The notes under the pieces are model-generated. The model saw only the letters and a list, made by a program, of their open reading frames with translations. It ran no database searches and was not told the origin of the DNA. The position numbers and the translations under genes are program-made. Shown here in pieces: positions 33,029 through 41,938 of a stretch of 48,752 nucleotides of DNA. Every line of letters starts with the position of its first letter. Position 1 is the first letter of the stretch. The DNA comes from Lentisphaeraceae bacterium (GTDB lineage Bacteria > Verrucomicrobiota > Kiritimatiellia > RFP12 > DVOR01), in NCBI GenBank assembly GCA_004555175.1, contig SFJE01000019.1, forward strand, positions 1-48,752, written 5' to 3'.

Positions 33029-35107
33029 TTAGACGCGAATCATTGCATCGCGGACGTAATCCATAAAGTGTTCGCGCAGGGCGGGGAGATCCTGGGCGGC
33101 GCGTTCGAGGGCCCAGAGGGCGAAGTCGAGCTTGGCGCGGAAGGTGTAGCGGGGGTGGAGGCGGGGGTTAAAGGCGTCAAAGTTCGCCTTGTTCTGGCTG
33201 TAGTTCCAGTACATGGCCTCCACGCGGCGCTCAAAGCCGTCGAAGAAGGCGGAGGTGCAGTCGTTGAGGGTGCAGGTTTCGGCGTGGGAGTGCCAGTAAT
33301 CGCCGAGGGCGAGGGCGTAGGCGCGGAGGTAGAAGCGGTGGGCTTCGTAGAGGTTGGCCGCGTCTTGGGCGAGGTTGGGCCAGCCCATCGTGCCGCGAAT
33401 GGAGCAGCTCTGGACGCCTTCGGGCATCGGGCGGTGCATAAAGGGGTCGTAGACGAAGTCGAAGATCTCCTTGCCGATGCCAAAGCGGCAGGTGGGCTTG
33501 GGCTCGGGGACGAACTTCTTGGCCACGAGGTTCTGCGCGGCGGCCGAGCCGTAGAGCCCAGCAAGGGCTAGAACGACCTCGGGGAGCTCGGAGCCGTGGG
33601 GGTTCTGGGGGTCGGCGCGGAAGAGTTCGGGGGGGATGGCCGGGAGAGGGTTGCCGGGGCAGCGGGTGCGCAGGAAGTAGGGAGTTTCGCGGCGGGCCTG
33701 GCCGCTGGAGGCGACGGTGAGGAGCTGGAAGGCCGGGTAGTCGGCGCCGAGCGCGCGGAAGACGTTGACGCGGGTGAGGAGGTAGTTGGCGTAGCCGGAG
33801 CGGACACTCCCCAGACGCTTTTGGATGTAGGAGATGGGCACGGGGCTACGGTCGGTCTTCATCACGATTTCGCGCGATTGGCCGGTGCCGGAGGCGAGGA
33901 GTTTGGAGGAGCGGACCTCGTAGATGTTGATGAACTCCATATGCTCATCGAAGCTCAGGCGGCGCTTGAGGTGGTCGACCACCGTCAGGGTCTGCCAATC
34001 GGCACCGGGGTGGACCACTTCGCGGCCGGCGCGGATGGTCACGCCGGGGAGGGCCACGCGGCGGGCATCGAAGTCCATCCGCTCTTCTTGGCGCAGGTCG
34101 TCATCGCAAATGCGCGCGTAGAGGGCAAGGATGGTGGCCTCGGCCTCGAGGGAGGCGAAGGCGGGGTCTTGCAGGGCGTGGAGATAGAGGCGGCCGAGGG
34201 CGTGGAGGGTGTCGCAGAGGTCGGCGCCATTCGCTTCGCCGGCATCCACGGCCACCGCCAGGCGCTCAAGGGGCGGGAGGATGAGCAGCTCAACGGTCTC
34301 GCGCTCAATGCCAAAGAAGGAGATGGCAAAGCGCCCCAGCGAGCCCTTCGCCCGCCGCATGGCCGACACGCGCTCCCCGCTCGGCGGCACCACCCACTCG
34401 CGCAGACAGGCGGCGACGGTTTCGGCCTCCGTCCGGGCCAACTGCGCCAAGCGCTCGAACTCGGCGTAGGTGAGCCAGTGGACGCCGCGGAGGCTGACGA
34501 AGTAGCGCGCCTCGGTCTCCATCGGTTGGCAGGCTTGCTCCACCAACCGGCGCATCTCCTCTAGCGCGTAGACGCGCGGCTTGATGCGCCAAATCTGCCC
34601 CAACGGCTCAGTGTAGGCCAGCGCCTCGGGGGTGCGTTCGCAGAAGGCGATCTCGTTGAGCGCCAGCCCTTGGGCCTGCAACCAGCCATCAGCCTGAATG
34701 AGGCAGTCGAAGTCGGTATCGCGCTGGAGGAGGTCGATGCCTGAAGGTGTAATACGCCCCAGCACAACGCGTTTGGCAAGGGTGGCCGAGCGCTCGGTGC
34801 GCGGCACGCGGCAGAGCTCCTTGCCCAGCGCGCCGGAGAAGAGGGGGGTGAGCACGGTGCCAAAGTTACCCGAGCAGACGGTCAGCACCATCCCGCGCCG
34901 CCCCACGCGCAAATCCGCGCGCCGAATGAGGGCCATCAACCGCCGCGCATCGCCTAGGTTGCGCTGGAGCACAAAGCGGTCATCTCCCACCGCATAGATC
35001 TCGAAATGATGGCGCCCGAGCGTGCTCTCGGCGGCCACTTCGCCCAAGAGGCTTCCCGCCTGGCGAATATGCCCGAGCAACTGTTCGTATCCGGGTGTCG
35101 ACTTCAT
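33029..35107 (-). CDS. Large cytoplasmic protein of unknown function
   Basis: 692 aa, no signal peptide or TM segment. I do not recognise the family. The middle has basic/aromatic stretches (SPVPISYIQKRLGSV), and the C-terminal third has conserved-looking motifs: FGIGKEIFDFVYDPFMHRPMP, then SIRGTMGWPNLA and several Trp/Tyr-rich helices (HRFYLRAYALALGDYW). A loose likeness of the KEIFDF-VYDP and RGTMGWP region to kinase-like folds is only an impression. It is the first gene of an operon with a C10 protease and an MBL hydrolase. AAGGAGCGCAAGG precedes the ATG. Confidence 0.75.
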   Translation of the reverse strand: MKSTPGYEQLLGHIRQAGSLLGEVAAESTLGRHHFEIYAVGDDRFVLQRNLGDARRLMALIRRADLRVGRRGMVLTVCSGNFGTVLTPLFSGALGKELCRVPRTERSATLAKRVVLGRITPSGIDLLQRDTDFDCLIQADGWLQAQGLALNEIAFCERTPEALAYTEPLGQIWRIKPRVYALEEMRRLVEQACQPMETEARYFVSLRGVHWLTYAEFERLAQLARTEAETVAACLREWVVPPSGERVSAMRRAKGSLGRFAISFFGIERETVELLILPPLERLAVAVDAGEANGADLCDTLHALGRLYLHALQDPAFASLEAEATILALYARICDDDLRQEERMDFDARRVALPGVTIRAGREVVHPGADWQTLTVVDHLKRRLSFDEHMEFINIYEVRSSKLLASGTGQSREIVMKTDRSPVPISYIQKRLGSVRSGYANYLLTRVNVFRALGADYPAFQLLTVASSGQARRETPYFLRTRCPGNPLPAIPPELFRADPQNPHGSELPEVVLALAGLYGSAAAQNLVAKKFVPEPKPTCRFGIGKEIFDFVYDPFMHRPMPEGVQSCSIRGTMGWPNLAQDAANLYEAHRFYLRAYALALGDYWHSHAETCTLNDCTSAFFDGFERRVEAMYWNYSQNKANFDAFNPRLHPRYTFRAKLDFALWALERAAQDLPALREHFMDYVRDAMIRV

Positions 35108-35140
35108 CCTTGCGCTCCTTCTGACTGCTGCAACGGCAAC

Positions 35141-35149
35141 AGTTTAGCA
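35141..35149 (-). promoter_or_regulatory. Extended -10 promoter of the unknown/C10/MBL operon
   Basis: TGC-TAAACT on the minus strand, with TTGTTG 18 bp upstream as a weak -35. The start codon is 34 nt past the -10. Confidence 0.55.
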
Positions 35150-35161
35150 CATTCTCCCCAG

Positions 35162-35199
35162 AAACAACAACGCGCGGCCGAAACCGCGCGTTGTTGTTT
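35162..35199 (-). terminator. Trigger factor terminator
   Basis: A perfect 16-bp stem (35162-35177 with 35184-35199) and 6-nt loop, with the minus-strand 3' arm ending TTGTTGTTT. It lies 106 bp past the tig stop. Confidence 0.8.
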
Positions 35200-35238
35200 G
35201 CTCGCTATCGCTCGCAAGGACAGAGGGCAGAGAAGAGA

Positions 35239-35298
35239 TGACAGGCACCTTCGGCGACACTCGCGCGGAACGCGCACTGTCATCTGTTATCTGTCATC
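35239..35298. repeat. Heptamer units in inverted arrangement around a GC-rich core
   Basis: One GATGACA at 35237-35243, a core containing GCGCGGAACGCGCAC (reverse of the common flank), then TGTCATC, TGTTATC and TGTCATC at 35278-35298. The array ends 7 bp from the tig stop (minus). Confidence 0.8.
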
Positions 35299-35305
35299 TA
35301 CTCTC

Positions 35306-36589
35306 TTACTTCACCGCGCACTCATCGATGAGGGCGGTCAGCACCTTGTTGGCGCGGGCGTCGGAGAGGAAGTCCTCCAGGCGGCCGTTGTCGTGCAAGC
35401 GCTTGACGAGCTCTTCGGGCTTGAGCTGCACCTGGGCGGCGAGGGCCTCAATGGCCTCCTTGGTATCCTCCTGGGAGAGGGTGATCTTACGCTCGTCAGC
35501 CAACTGGATGAGAACGTAGTGGCGGCGGGTGCTGTCGGTGGCGGTCTTGATGGCCTGCTTGTAGACGTCGGACTTCTTCAGGGCCTCGCTGTCGCCCTTG
35601 AACATCTCCAGGGGCTTGGACTTATCGGCGGAGAGAATGTCGTAGACACGGTTCTCAACCACGCGCTCAGGGAGGTCGAAGGAGACGGAGGCGGCGATAG
35701 CGTCGGCGATTTCACGCGCGGCGCGGCCCTGCTCGGCGCTCTTCTTGTAGAGGGCGATATTCTCGCGCATCTTCGTGCGGAGGTCATCGAGGCTCTGGGC
35801 GCCCATGCGCGAGACGAGGGTCTCGTCATCGACAGCCTGCTGCTTGCGCATCTTCTTGAGGGTGATGTTGTAGTTGACCGTCTTGCCGGCGAGGTCCGTC
35901 ACGCGGTAATCGGCCGGATAGGTGGCGGTAAGCTGAGTGGTCTCCTCGAGCTTCTTGCCCAGGAGGGCGCCGACCAGGCCGGGGATGAAGGCATCTTCCT
36001 GCAGCTGCACCCAGTACTCCTCATCGGCGGCGTAGTGCTTGGCGGCGTCGGAGAGGGTAGCGGCATCAAGATCGGAGGTGAAGGCGATGGCCACGAGGTC
36101 ATTCTGCGTGGCGATGTCTTCGGCCGAGGCATCGACGTAGGAAGCGAGCATCCGGCGGGCACCGGCCAAACGCTCCTCCACCTCTTCCTCGGTGACGGCG
36201 TCATCAAGCTTCTTGACCTGCCACTTAGCGGTGTCGGGGGTCTTGAACTCGGGCTTCAGATCCACCACAAAGGTGGCCTCGGCGCCCTGACCCTTCGCCG
36301 AACGAATAGCGGCAATGTCCACCAGCGTCTCGACCTTCAGGCTCTCGTCCTTGAGCACCTCGCGATAGAGGGTGCTGATGACGCGCTGATTGACCTCTTC
36401 CTGGATCTGCTTGCCGTAGAGGGCCTCGATGCGCTCCCACGGAGCCTTGCCGGGGCGGAAACCAGGCATCTTCACCTGCTTGGTGAAGCCGGCGCGGACC
36501 TGCTGGTAAATCGGGTCAATCTCCGCCGCCGTCGCTTCAACAACGCACTTCACGCGGCAGGCGCTCACCTTCTGAACATCAGTCTTCAT
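35306..36589 (-). CDS. tig: Trigger factor, ribosome-associated chaperone and prolyl isomerase
   Basis: 427 aa, standard length. The N-terminal ribosome-binding domain has the signature GFRPGKAP (KMPGFRPGKAPWERIEALYG). The middle PPIase domain spans about 150-230 (NDLVAIAFTSDL, EEYWVQL, FIPGLVGALLG). The C-terminal helical arms follow. The start at 36589 follows AAGGAAAG; an upstream in-frame ATG lacks a site. It is a monocistronic unit with its own promoter and terminator. clpP/clpX, often adjacent elsewhere, are not here. Confidence 0.93.
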   Translation of the reverse strand: MKTDVQKVSACRVKCVVEATAAEIDPIYQQVRAGFTKQVKMPGFRPGKAPWERIEALYGKQIQEEVNQRVISTLYREVLKDESLKVETLVDIAAIRSAKGQGAEATFVVDLKPEFKTPDTAKWQVKKLDDAVTEEEVEERLAGARRMLASYVDASAEDIATQNDLVAIAFTSDLDAATLSDAAKHYAADEEYWVQLQEDAFIPGLVGALLGKKLEETTQLTATYPADYRVTDLAGKTVNYNITLKKMRKQQAVDDETLVSRMGAQSLDDLRTKMRENIALYKKSAEQGRAAREIADAIAASVSFDLPERVVENRVYDILSADKSKPLEMFKGDSEALKKSDVYKQAIKTATDSTRRHYVLIQLADERKITLSQEDTKEAIEALAAQVQLKPEELVKRLHDNGRLEDFLSDARANKVLTALIDECAVK

Positions 36590-36638
36590 CTTACTTTCCT
36601 TGAACATCAACTAGATACGAAGCGGAAAATGTCGGCCC

Positions 36639-36667
36639 ATAGTATCACATTACCGGCCATTTCGCAA
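36639..36667 (-). promoter_or_regulatory. Trigger factor promoter
   Basis: On the minus strand, TTGCGA (36662-36667), a 17-bp spacer and TGA-TACTAT with -10 at 36639-36644. GATACTATGGGC is shared with the barrel-gene promoter. Confidence 0.7.
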
Positions 36668-36711
36668 ACGGGCATGCGAGGGTGCTCGCGTGAAGGCCGA
36701 GCAAGGCGAAG

Positions 36712-36754
36712 GCCGGATTATCCGGAGATTCCGGATCATCCGGATAATCCGGGG
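36712..36754. repeat. Nonamer array (TCCGG core), five units
   Basis: Cores at 36712 (GCCGG), 36721, 36730, 36739 and 36748 in an exact 9-bp period, immediately before a heptamer array. Confidence 0.8.
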
Positions 36755-36760
36755 GCGCCC

Positions 36761-36788
36761 TGTCTGCTGTCGACTGACGACTGTCGAC
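36761..36788 (-). repeat. Heptamer array abutting a stop codon
   Basis: TGTCTGC, TGTCGAC, TGACGAC and TGTCGAC on the plus strand (minus: GTCGACA, GTCGTCA, GTCGACA, GCAGACA). The TAG of the minus-strand gene (36788-36790) starts at its edge. Confidence 0.85.
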
Positions 36789-38872
36789 TATTCGTCCTGC
36801 AGGGCGTTGGCGTGGAGGTGGAGGCCGAAGTCGACCTGCGCATTGAGGCGGCAGGAGGCGGGGACGGCGTAGAAGATGTTGCCGAAGTCGCCGGGGCCCT
36901 TGGGGTGAGAGAGGTGGTGGGAGAGGCTGGAGAAGTCGGCATTCCGCCAATCGGCCTGCAGGAGGCGGTTGACTTCGGTGCCGGGGATGTTGATGGAGAG
37001 GTTGTAGGCTTCGAAGGAGCCTTCGCCCACGCGGGCAAAGTCCCGATCGCCCTGGCGCATAAGCATCATCATCGGGCTGTGGCGTTCATAGCGAATGGAG
37101 ACGCCGCCATCGTCGTTGAGGGCGAGATGGAAGGCGCGGCGGTCGTCGTTGTTGCCTTGGCGGCCGACGGTGGAGAAGACGGGGGCGGGCTCCTCGTTAT
37201 TGAGGGCGAGGGGCATGCCCATGTAGCAGACCTTCTCGATCTCCTGGGAGAGGAGGGCGGTGAGGAAGCAGACCTTGTGGCGGATGGCTTCGGGGGCCTG
37301 GGCGTAGGTGGCTTGCGGGTTGCCGGTGACGAGGGCGGCGAGGCGGTCGCGGGCCGCATTGAAGTCCGCGGGCAGCTGTGTGCCGTCGGGGAGGTAGACG
37401 CGCATATCGCGGACGATGTCCTTCTGGAAGGTGGTGGTCTCGCCGCAGAGGGCGGCCTTCATATCGTAGGCGAAGGAGGTGGCGACCATGGTCTTGACCG
37501 TGGGGCGGACGGCGCGCTTGAAGTTCTCGGTGGTGGGGTTCTGGGAGAGGTCGGTGGGCTCGGGGGTGTCGATGGTGGGAGGGATGTGGGAGAAGAACTT
37601 GCAGAGGTCGCTGCCGAGGTCGCCGGTGAAGCAGGTGTCCATCGGGGAGAGGTCGGTGAGGGCCTGCGCAGAGAAGGCGGAGAGGTCGACGGGGGCGGGG
37701 TCGGGCGCGATGGGCTGAAGGTGGTCGAAGCGCTCGAAGTTTTGGCGGAGGGTGGCGAGGGCGTTGGCGTTGGCCTGCTGGCGCGGGTTGCTGTTGAGCG
37801 TGAGGAAGAGCTTGCCGACGTTCTGGCCGGCGGGGCTGCCGAGGAGGGCGTGGAGGGCGGCGCGGTCGGCGGCCGGTAGACGCAGGAGGGCGGTGTAGGT
37901 GGCGAAGATGGAGAGGGTGGTGCTCTCGTCGCCGCCGTTGAGGACCTCCATCCCCTCGGGGTAGAAGGTGGCCAGGTGGAGGTTGTCCTGCGCGGCATCG
38001 AGGAACTTGCCCACCGTGCGGAGGATGGCCTCGGAGGTAGGCGGCTCGGGGCTGTGGAGGAGCGCTTGGAGGTCAGCCAGCGGGAGCTGGTCGGTAAAGG
38101 CCTTGAGCACCTGGAAGAGGCGGGGATCGACGGGCTTTTCGAGGGCGCGCAGGAGGTCAGTGCAGCATTCGCGGTAGCGCTCGGCATCTTCGGCGCTGGG
38201 TGCTTCGGGCAGCTGGCTGAGGGCGTTCTCAAAGGCGGCGATCTTGCCCTCGATGTACGCGGTGAGGTCATCGAGCGAGACCATGAAGTGGCGGGAGACG
38301 TTGCCCAGGAGGATGTCGCGGATGAAGGGGGTTTGGTTGATGCGCGGCATCAGGGCCTCGAGCGTCTCGTTGAGCTGGGCGATGGCGGCGGGCACATTAA
38401 GGGACTGGGGGTCGCCGTTGGCCGAGGTGCAGAGGACCTTCCTCGCGATTTCGGCATACTGCGCGTCGGTCAACTGCGCGAGGGCGGCGGGGCGCGGGGT
38501 GGCCGCCAGGCGCGCCTCAATGCGCAGGTGCAGCGCCCGCCACTGGATATGCGGCTGGGCGGTGAAGGCGTCCATCTGGGAGAGAATGGAGGTGATTTGC
38601 CCGGCGCGGATGGCGCGGTCGGTGCGCACCTCGCCGAGAAGGCGGTCGAGCTCCTGGCTGGCAAGTTCGCCAAAGCCGCTGAAGCGCGGGTCGGAGAGGA
38701 TGGCAGTGCGGATGGCCGCGAGCGTCTGTTGGTTCTCCGCCCGGGCCGAGCCGATATTGAAGAAGGAGCGAAACTTCTGGAAGAGCTTGTTCTGAACCAG
38801 ATTGTCTCCAGCGCGGTTGAGCACCAGCGTGCGGGAGGCATTCACATTACGAAGGGCATCGAGATTAATCAT
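36788..38872 (-). CDS. Large cytoplasmic protein of unknown function (helical)
   Basis: 694 aa, no signal peptide or TM segment. The sequence is mostly alpha-helical, with a conserved-looking N-terminus (NVNASRTLVLNRAGDN, QKFRSFFNIGSARAENQQ) and a mixed C-terminus (LALNDDGGVSIRYERHSP). I recognise no domain. The start follows AAGGAG by 5 nt. Its shape resembles large species- or phylum-restricted families or secreted effectors without classical signals, but nothing in the neighbourhood supports a secretion system. The stop codon is next to heptamer and nonamer arrays. Confidence 0.75.
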   Translation of the reverse strand: MINLDALRNVNASRTLVLNRAGDNLVQNKLFQKFRSFFNIGSARAENQQTLAAIRTAILSDPRFSGFGELASQELDRLLGEVRTDRAIRAGQITSILSQMDAFTAQPHIQWRALHLRIEARLAATPRPAALAQLTDAQYAEIARKVLCTSANGDPQSLNVPAAIAQLNETLEALMPRINQTPFIRDILLGNVSRHFMVSLDDLTAYIEGKIAAFENALSQLPEAPSAEDAERYRECCTDLLRALEKPVDPRLFQVLKAFTDQLPLADLQALLHSPEPPTSEAILRTVGKFLDAAQDNLHLATFYPEGMEVLNGGDESTTLSIFATYTALLRLPAADRAALHALLGSPAGQNVGKLFLTLNSNPRQQANANALATLRQNFERFDHLQPIAPDPAPVDLSAFSAQALTDLSPMDTCFTGDLGSDLCKFFSHIPPTIDTPEPTDLSQNPTTENFKRAVRPTVKTMVATSFAYDMKAALCGETTTFQKDIVRDMRVYLPDGTQLPADFNAARDRLAALVTGNPQATYAQAPEAIRHKVCFLTALLSQEIEKVCYMGMPLALNNEEPAPVFSTVGRQGNNDDRRAFHLALNDDGGVSIRYERHSPMMMLMRQGDRDFARVGEGSFEAYNLSINIPGTEVNRLLQADWRNADFSSLSHHLSHPKGPGDFGNIFYAVPASCRLNAQVDFGLHLHANALQDE

Positions 38873-38939
38873 GGGAACTCCTTGGTCTTTGCTTGGAATA
38901 CGTCCAGGAGGAGGAAAGGTTACAGCTCGCTTCGCGAGT

Positions 38940-38960
38940 AGTCGACTGACGACTGTCAAC
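38940..38960 (-). repeat. Heptamer array abutting a stop codon
   Basis: AGTCGAC, TGACGAC and TGTCAAC on the plus strand. The TAG of the downstream-ending minus-strand gene (38960-38962) overlaps the last base. Confidence 0.8.
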
Positions 38961-39862
38961 TAGCGCAGCGGCTCGGTAATTGCCGGATCGAGCAGCTGGA
39001 CGGCCATGTGGCTATCCCACTTTCGGCCAGAGCAGTAGGCCCAGCGGAGCTCCTTGGCGGGGGTGACCTCGAAGGCACCGTAGTGCTGCGGGCCGTAACC
39101 ATAGCAGCCGACAACGAGGTTGCCGTTGGGTAGCAGGTGGATGCCGGTCATATTGACAATGGGTAGCCCCAGCGCCTTGGGCTTGAACTCCCAGAGCAGT
39201 TCGTGCGTGGGCGACCACTTCTGCAACTGCCCCAGGCTGGCCACATAGACGTTGCGCTCGCCATCGAGCACCGCCGCGAAGGCCAGACCGGGGACCTTTT
39301 GGCTCCAGGTGCACTCGCCCGCTGGGTTGTAGAGCTCAACGATGTTCGCGCCCGAGCGGCAGACCAGCGTGGTACCATCGGGGTAACGGCGGACCATTCG
39401 GATTGTCTGGTGGCGGTTGCCCTTGTTGAGCGGCAGTTGCAGGCAGTTGACCTGTTCGCCTGCGGAGGTCACCTCCAGGACGCGCCCAGTACTGTTTTCG
39501 CCGATGAGGGTGTTGCCGTTAGGGAGGCGCTGGCAGCTGAAGATGGCCCCGCCGGTGGTGTCCTTGGCCACATACTCCCAGACCTTGTTGCCGGCTTCGT
39601 CCCACTCCTCGGCCTGACTGGTGGCACCGAGGAGGTGGCCGTTGGGGAGCACCCAGCCGTCGTTATTGTTATTCCCGCGCCAACGGCGAACCTCGCTCCC
39701 ATCGGGGTTCAGGATGAAGTAGCAGGCGTTTCCGGCGAACATCACCGGGTGATCCGGGCGGCCGAGCACGAAGCCACTCTTGGGCACCGCCTGCGCGCGG
39801 GCCGCCATCGTCAGCCCCAACCCGGCCAGCAGCACGCAACACCAACGCAAAAGGCCCTTCAT
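38960..39862 (-). CDS. Secreted beta-propeller-like (PQQ/WD-type repeat) protein
   Basis: 300 aa. The signal peptide (residues 1-24) ends AARAQA. The mature part has repeating blades of the kind G-x-x-LPNGHLL, RLPNGNTLIGEN, YPDGTTLVCRS and LLPNGNLVVGCYG, each followed by W or V strands (VWEY, LLWEFKPK, LRWAYCS). This is typical of PQQ-like or arylsulfotransferase-like propellers. The function may be ligand binding or an enzyme scaffold; no active-site motif is evident. It follows hisD by 16 bp and so is likely the last gene of that operon. GGGAGGGGG precedes the ATG. Confidence 0.78.
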   Translation of the reverse strand: MKGLLRWCCVLLAGLGLTMAARAQAVPKSGFVLGRPDHPVMFAGNACYFILNPDGSEVRRWRGNNNNDGWVLPNGHLLGATSQAEEWDEAGNKVWEYVAKDTTGGAIFSCQRLPNGNTLIGENSTGRVLEVTSAGEQVNCLQLPLNKGNRHQTIRMVRRYPDGTTLVCRSGANIVELYNPAGECTWSQKVPGLAFAAVLDGERNVYVASLGQLQKWSPTHELLWEFKPKALGLPIVNMTGIHLLPNGNLVVGCYGYGPQHYGAFEVTPAKELRWAYCSGRKWDSHMAVQLLDPAITEPLR

Positions 39863-39878
39863 TGCCCCCTCCCTTCCA

Positions 39879-41186
39879 TTATTCAAAGCGGACGGTGGCC
39901 GCGTAGGCGTGGGCATCGAGCCCTTCCAGGCGGCCAAAGGTCTCAATGGCCTCGCGCGTCTCGGCCAGGTCGGCCTGCGAGAACTCCACGAAGGAGCTGC
40001 GGCGGCGGAAGGTCTCGGCGGTGAGGCCGCTGAACATCCGCGCCGCGCCGCCAGTGGGCAGCACGTGGCTCGGGCCGGCCACGAAGTCGCCTGCGCTCTC
40101 GGGCGTCCAGTAGCCCACGAAGACGGCCCCGGCGCAGTTGATGAGCGGGAGGATGCGCTCGGCATCGGCCACCTGCAGCTCTAGGTGCTCGGCGGCAAAG
40201 CGGTTGCAGAGTGCCACGCCATCGCGCGCCAGGTCGGGCACCACGGCAAAGCACATCCCGCCATTGGCCATCATCCGCTCGATAATCTCCCGGCGGTTGC
40301 GCACCGCCGTCTGCGCCAAGACCTCGGCCTTGACCGCCTCGGCGAAGTCCGCCGAATCGGTGACCAGGAAGCTCTTTTCCAGCCCGCTGCCGTGCTCAGC
40401 CTGCGAGAGGAGGTCGGCCGCAATCCACTTGGCCTTACCCGCCTGGTCGGCCAGGACGCAAATCTCCGAGGGCCCGGCCACTTGGTCGATGGCCACGGTG
40501 CCATAGACCTGACGCTTGGCGGCCGTCACAAAGGCGTTGCCCGGCCCGGCAATCAGCTCCACCGGCGCAATCCCCGCGCCATAGGCCATCATCCCAATCG
40601 ACTGAATGCCGCCCACGCGGTAGATCTCCGTGGCCCCGGCCACGCGCAGCGCGTAGAGCAAGGGCGCGGAGACTGCCAACCCGCCGCGGCTGGGCGTGCA
40701 GGCCACAATTTCCCGGCAGCCGGCGGCCTTCGCCAGCACCACCGTCATCAGCGAGGTGGAGGCCAGCGGCGCAGTGCCGCCGGGGATGTAGACGCCCACG
40801 CGGTCCATCGCGTGGAAGCGCTCGCCCAAGCGCCCGCCGTGGGGCGTGGGCATCGTCCAATCGGCGCGCAACCCGGCCTTGGCAAAGGCTTCGATGCGCT
40901 CGGCGGCCTGGTGGATGGCGCGCTTGACCGTCTCGTCGCACGCGGCCTCGGCGGCATCGAGCTCGGCTTCGGTGACGCGGATTGTCTCGGCGCTCAGCTC
41001 GGCCTTGTCGAAGGTGCGGCAGGCTTCCAGGACGGCCTCTAGGCCGTGCGCGCGGATGTCGGCCAGGCACTTGGCGGCGGCAGCTTCGGCGCGTTCGTCA
41101 AAGGCAGGGCGGCGGAGGAAGGCCTCGACCTCGGGGGTGGGGTTGTCAAGGGACCAGGGGTGAATGGCAATAGCAGGGGTGGACAT
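39879..41186 (-). CDS. hisD: Histidinol dehydrogenase
   Basis: 435 aa. It catalyses the last two steps of histidine synthesis (histidinol to histidine, NAD+ dependent, zinc-bound). Key segments are GVYIPGGTAPLAST, VGGIQSIGMMAYG, AGPGNAFVTAAKRQVYG, DQVAGPSE, LSQAEHGSG, NRFAAEHLEL and GYWTPESAGDFVAGPSHVLPTGGAAR. No other his gene is near, unlike the usual his operon. It lies inside an operon headed by the BI-1 gene. Confidence 0.96.
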   Translation of the reverse strand: MSTPAIAIHPWSLDNPTPEVEAFLRRPAFDERAEAAAAKCLADIRAHGLEAVLEACRTFDKAELSAETIRVTEAELDAAEAACDETVKRAIHQAAERIEAFAKAGLRADWTMPTPHGGRLGERFHAMDRVGVYIPGGTAPLASTSLMTVVLAKAAGCREIVACTPSRGGLAVSAPLLYALRVAGATEIYRVGGIQSIGMMAYGAGIAPVELIAGPGNAFVTAAKRQVYGTVAIDQVAGPSEICVLADQAGKAKWIAADLLSQAEHGSGLEKSFLVTDSADFAEAVKAEVLAQTAVRNRREIIERMMANGGMCFAVVPDLARDGVALCNRFAAEHLELQVADAERILPLINCAGAVFVGYWTPESAGDFVAGPSHVLPTGGAARMFSGLTAETFRRRSSFVEFSQADLAETREAIETFGRLEGLDAHAYAATVRFE

Positions 41187-41215
41187 GGGGGTTGCCTCTT
41201 ATCAATCAGGGAAGA

Positions 41216-41935
41216 CTACTTATCAGCACCGGGGGCGGCGCCTTCGGCCGGCTCTTCGCCCTTGGCCTTGCGCTCCTGGTAGGCCTTATAGGCGGCCTCG
41301 AAGGCGGCAATCTTCTTTTCGGTGTGGGTGTCGGGACCGACGAGCGGATCGAAGATATAGTGGCGCTTGATGGGCCGGTTGAACTTCAGCATCGCGGACA
41401 TCTCCACCTCCACGAACTCGGCGAGCTTCTCCTTGACTGCGTTGTCCATATCGGCCTTCTCGGCCTTTTTGCGGCTCTTCTTCTCGTCTCGGCTCGAGTA
41501 GCCGGTGTCGAGCAAGCGCTTGGCGGCATTCATCGCGTTCTTCTGGGCGTTGAGGCGAGCGACCATCTCGCCATCCACGCGGCCCTTCTGCTTGGCGAAC
41601 CAAGCATCGGCGGCCTTCTGGGTGGTAAAGGTCTTGCTCTTGATTTCGCGCAGGAAGACGAAGGGCTTGGTGGGATACTTGGGGAAGTCCTTGTCGCCGG
41701 CCTTGCGCGCGTCAGCGAACTGCTTATCCCAATCCTTCTTCACCTTGGCCATCGCCTTGTTGAAGACGCTCTTCTCCTCGGCAATCTCCGCCTTGAGCTC
41801 CTTGAACTGCTCCGGGCTCATCAGCGAGACCGCCTCGACCTTATACATATCAAAGAGCTGCACGCCGATAATCGTCTCAGCACGCACCGCGGCCGCACTC
41901 GCCGCCACCAACAGGGTCCACAACAGTCGCTTCAT
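41216..41935 (-). CDS. Secreted coiled-coil protein of unknown function
   Basis: 239 aa. A signal peptide of ~19 residues (MKRLLWTLLVAASAAAVRA) precedes a Lys/Glu/Ala-rich, mainly helical protein, with likely coiled coil at 40-90 and 120-180 (EKKSRKKAEKADMDNAVKEK). The end is a proline/alanine-glutamate tail. I recognise no family. It is 3 bp after the BI-1 gene (stop 41939, start 41935), so the two are translated together, and 29 bp before hisD. Confidence 0.75.
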   Translation of the reverse strand: MKRLLWTLLVAASAAAVRAETIIGVQLFDMYKVEAVSLMSPEQFKELKAEIAEEKSVFNKAMAKVKKDWDKQFADARKAGDKDFPKYPTKPFVFLREIKSKTFTTQKAADAWFAKQKGRVDGEMVARLNAQKNAMNAAKRLLDTGYSSRDEKKSRKKAEKADMDNAVKEKLAEFVEVEMSAMLKFNRPIKRHYIFDPLVGPDTHTEKKIAAFEAAYKAYQERKAKGEEPAEGAAPGADK

Positions 41936-41938
41936 CGT

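Noticed and set aside
35006..37879. A 957-aa plus-strand open frame
   Set aside because: It is antisense to trigger factor and two large genes. GC-rich C-ending codons create long antisense frames; the product is low-complexity Gly/Val/Glu and has no domain.
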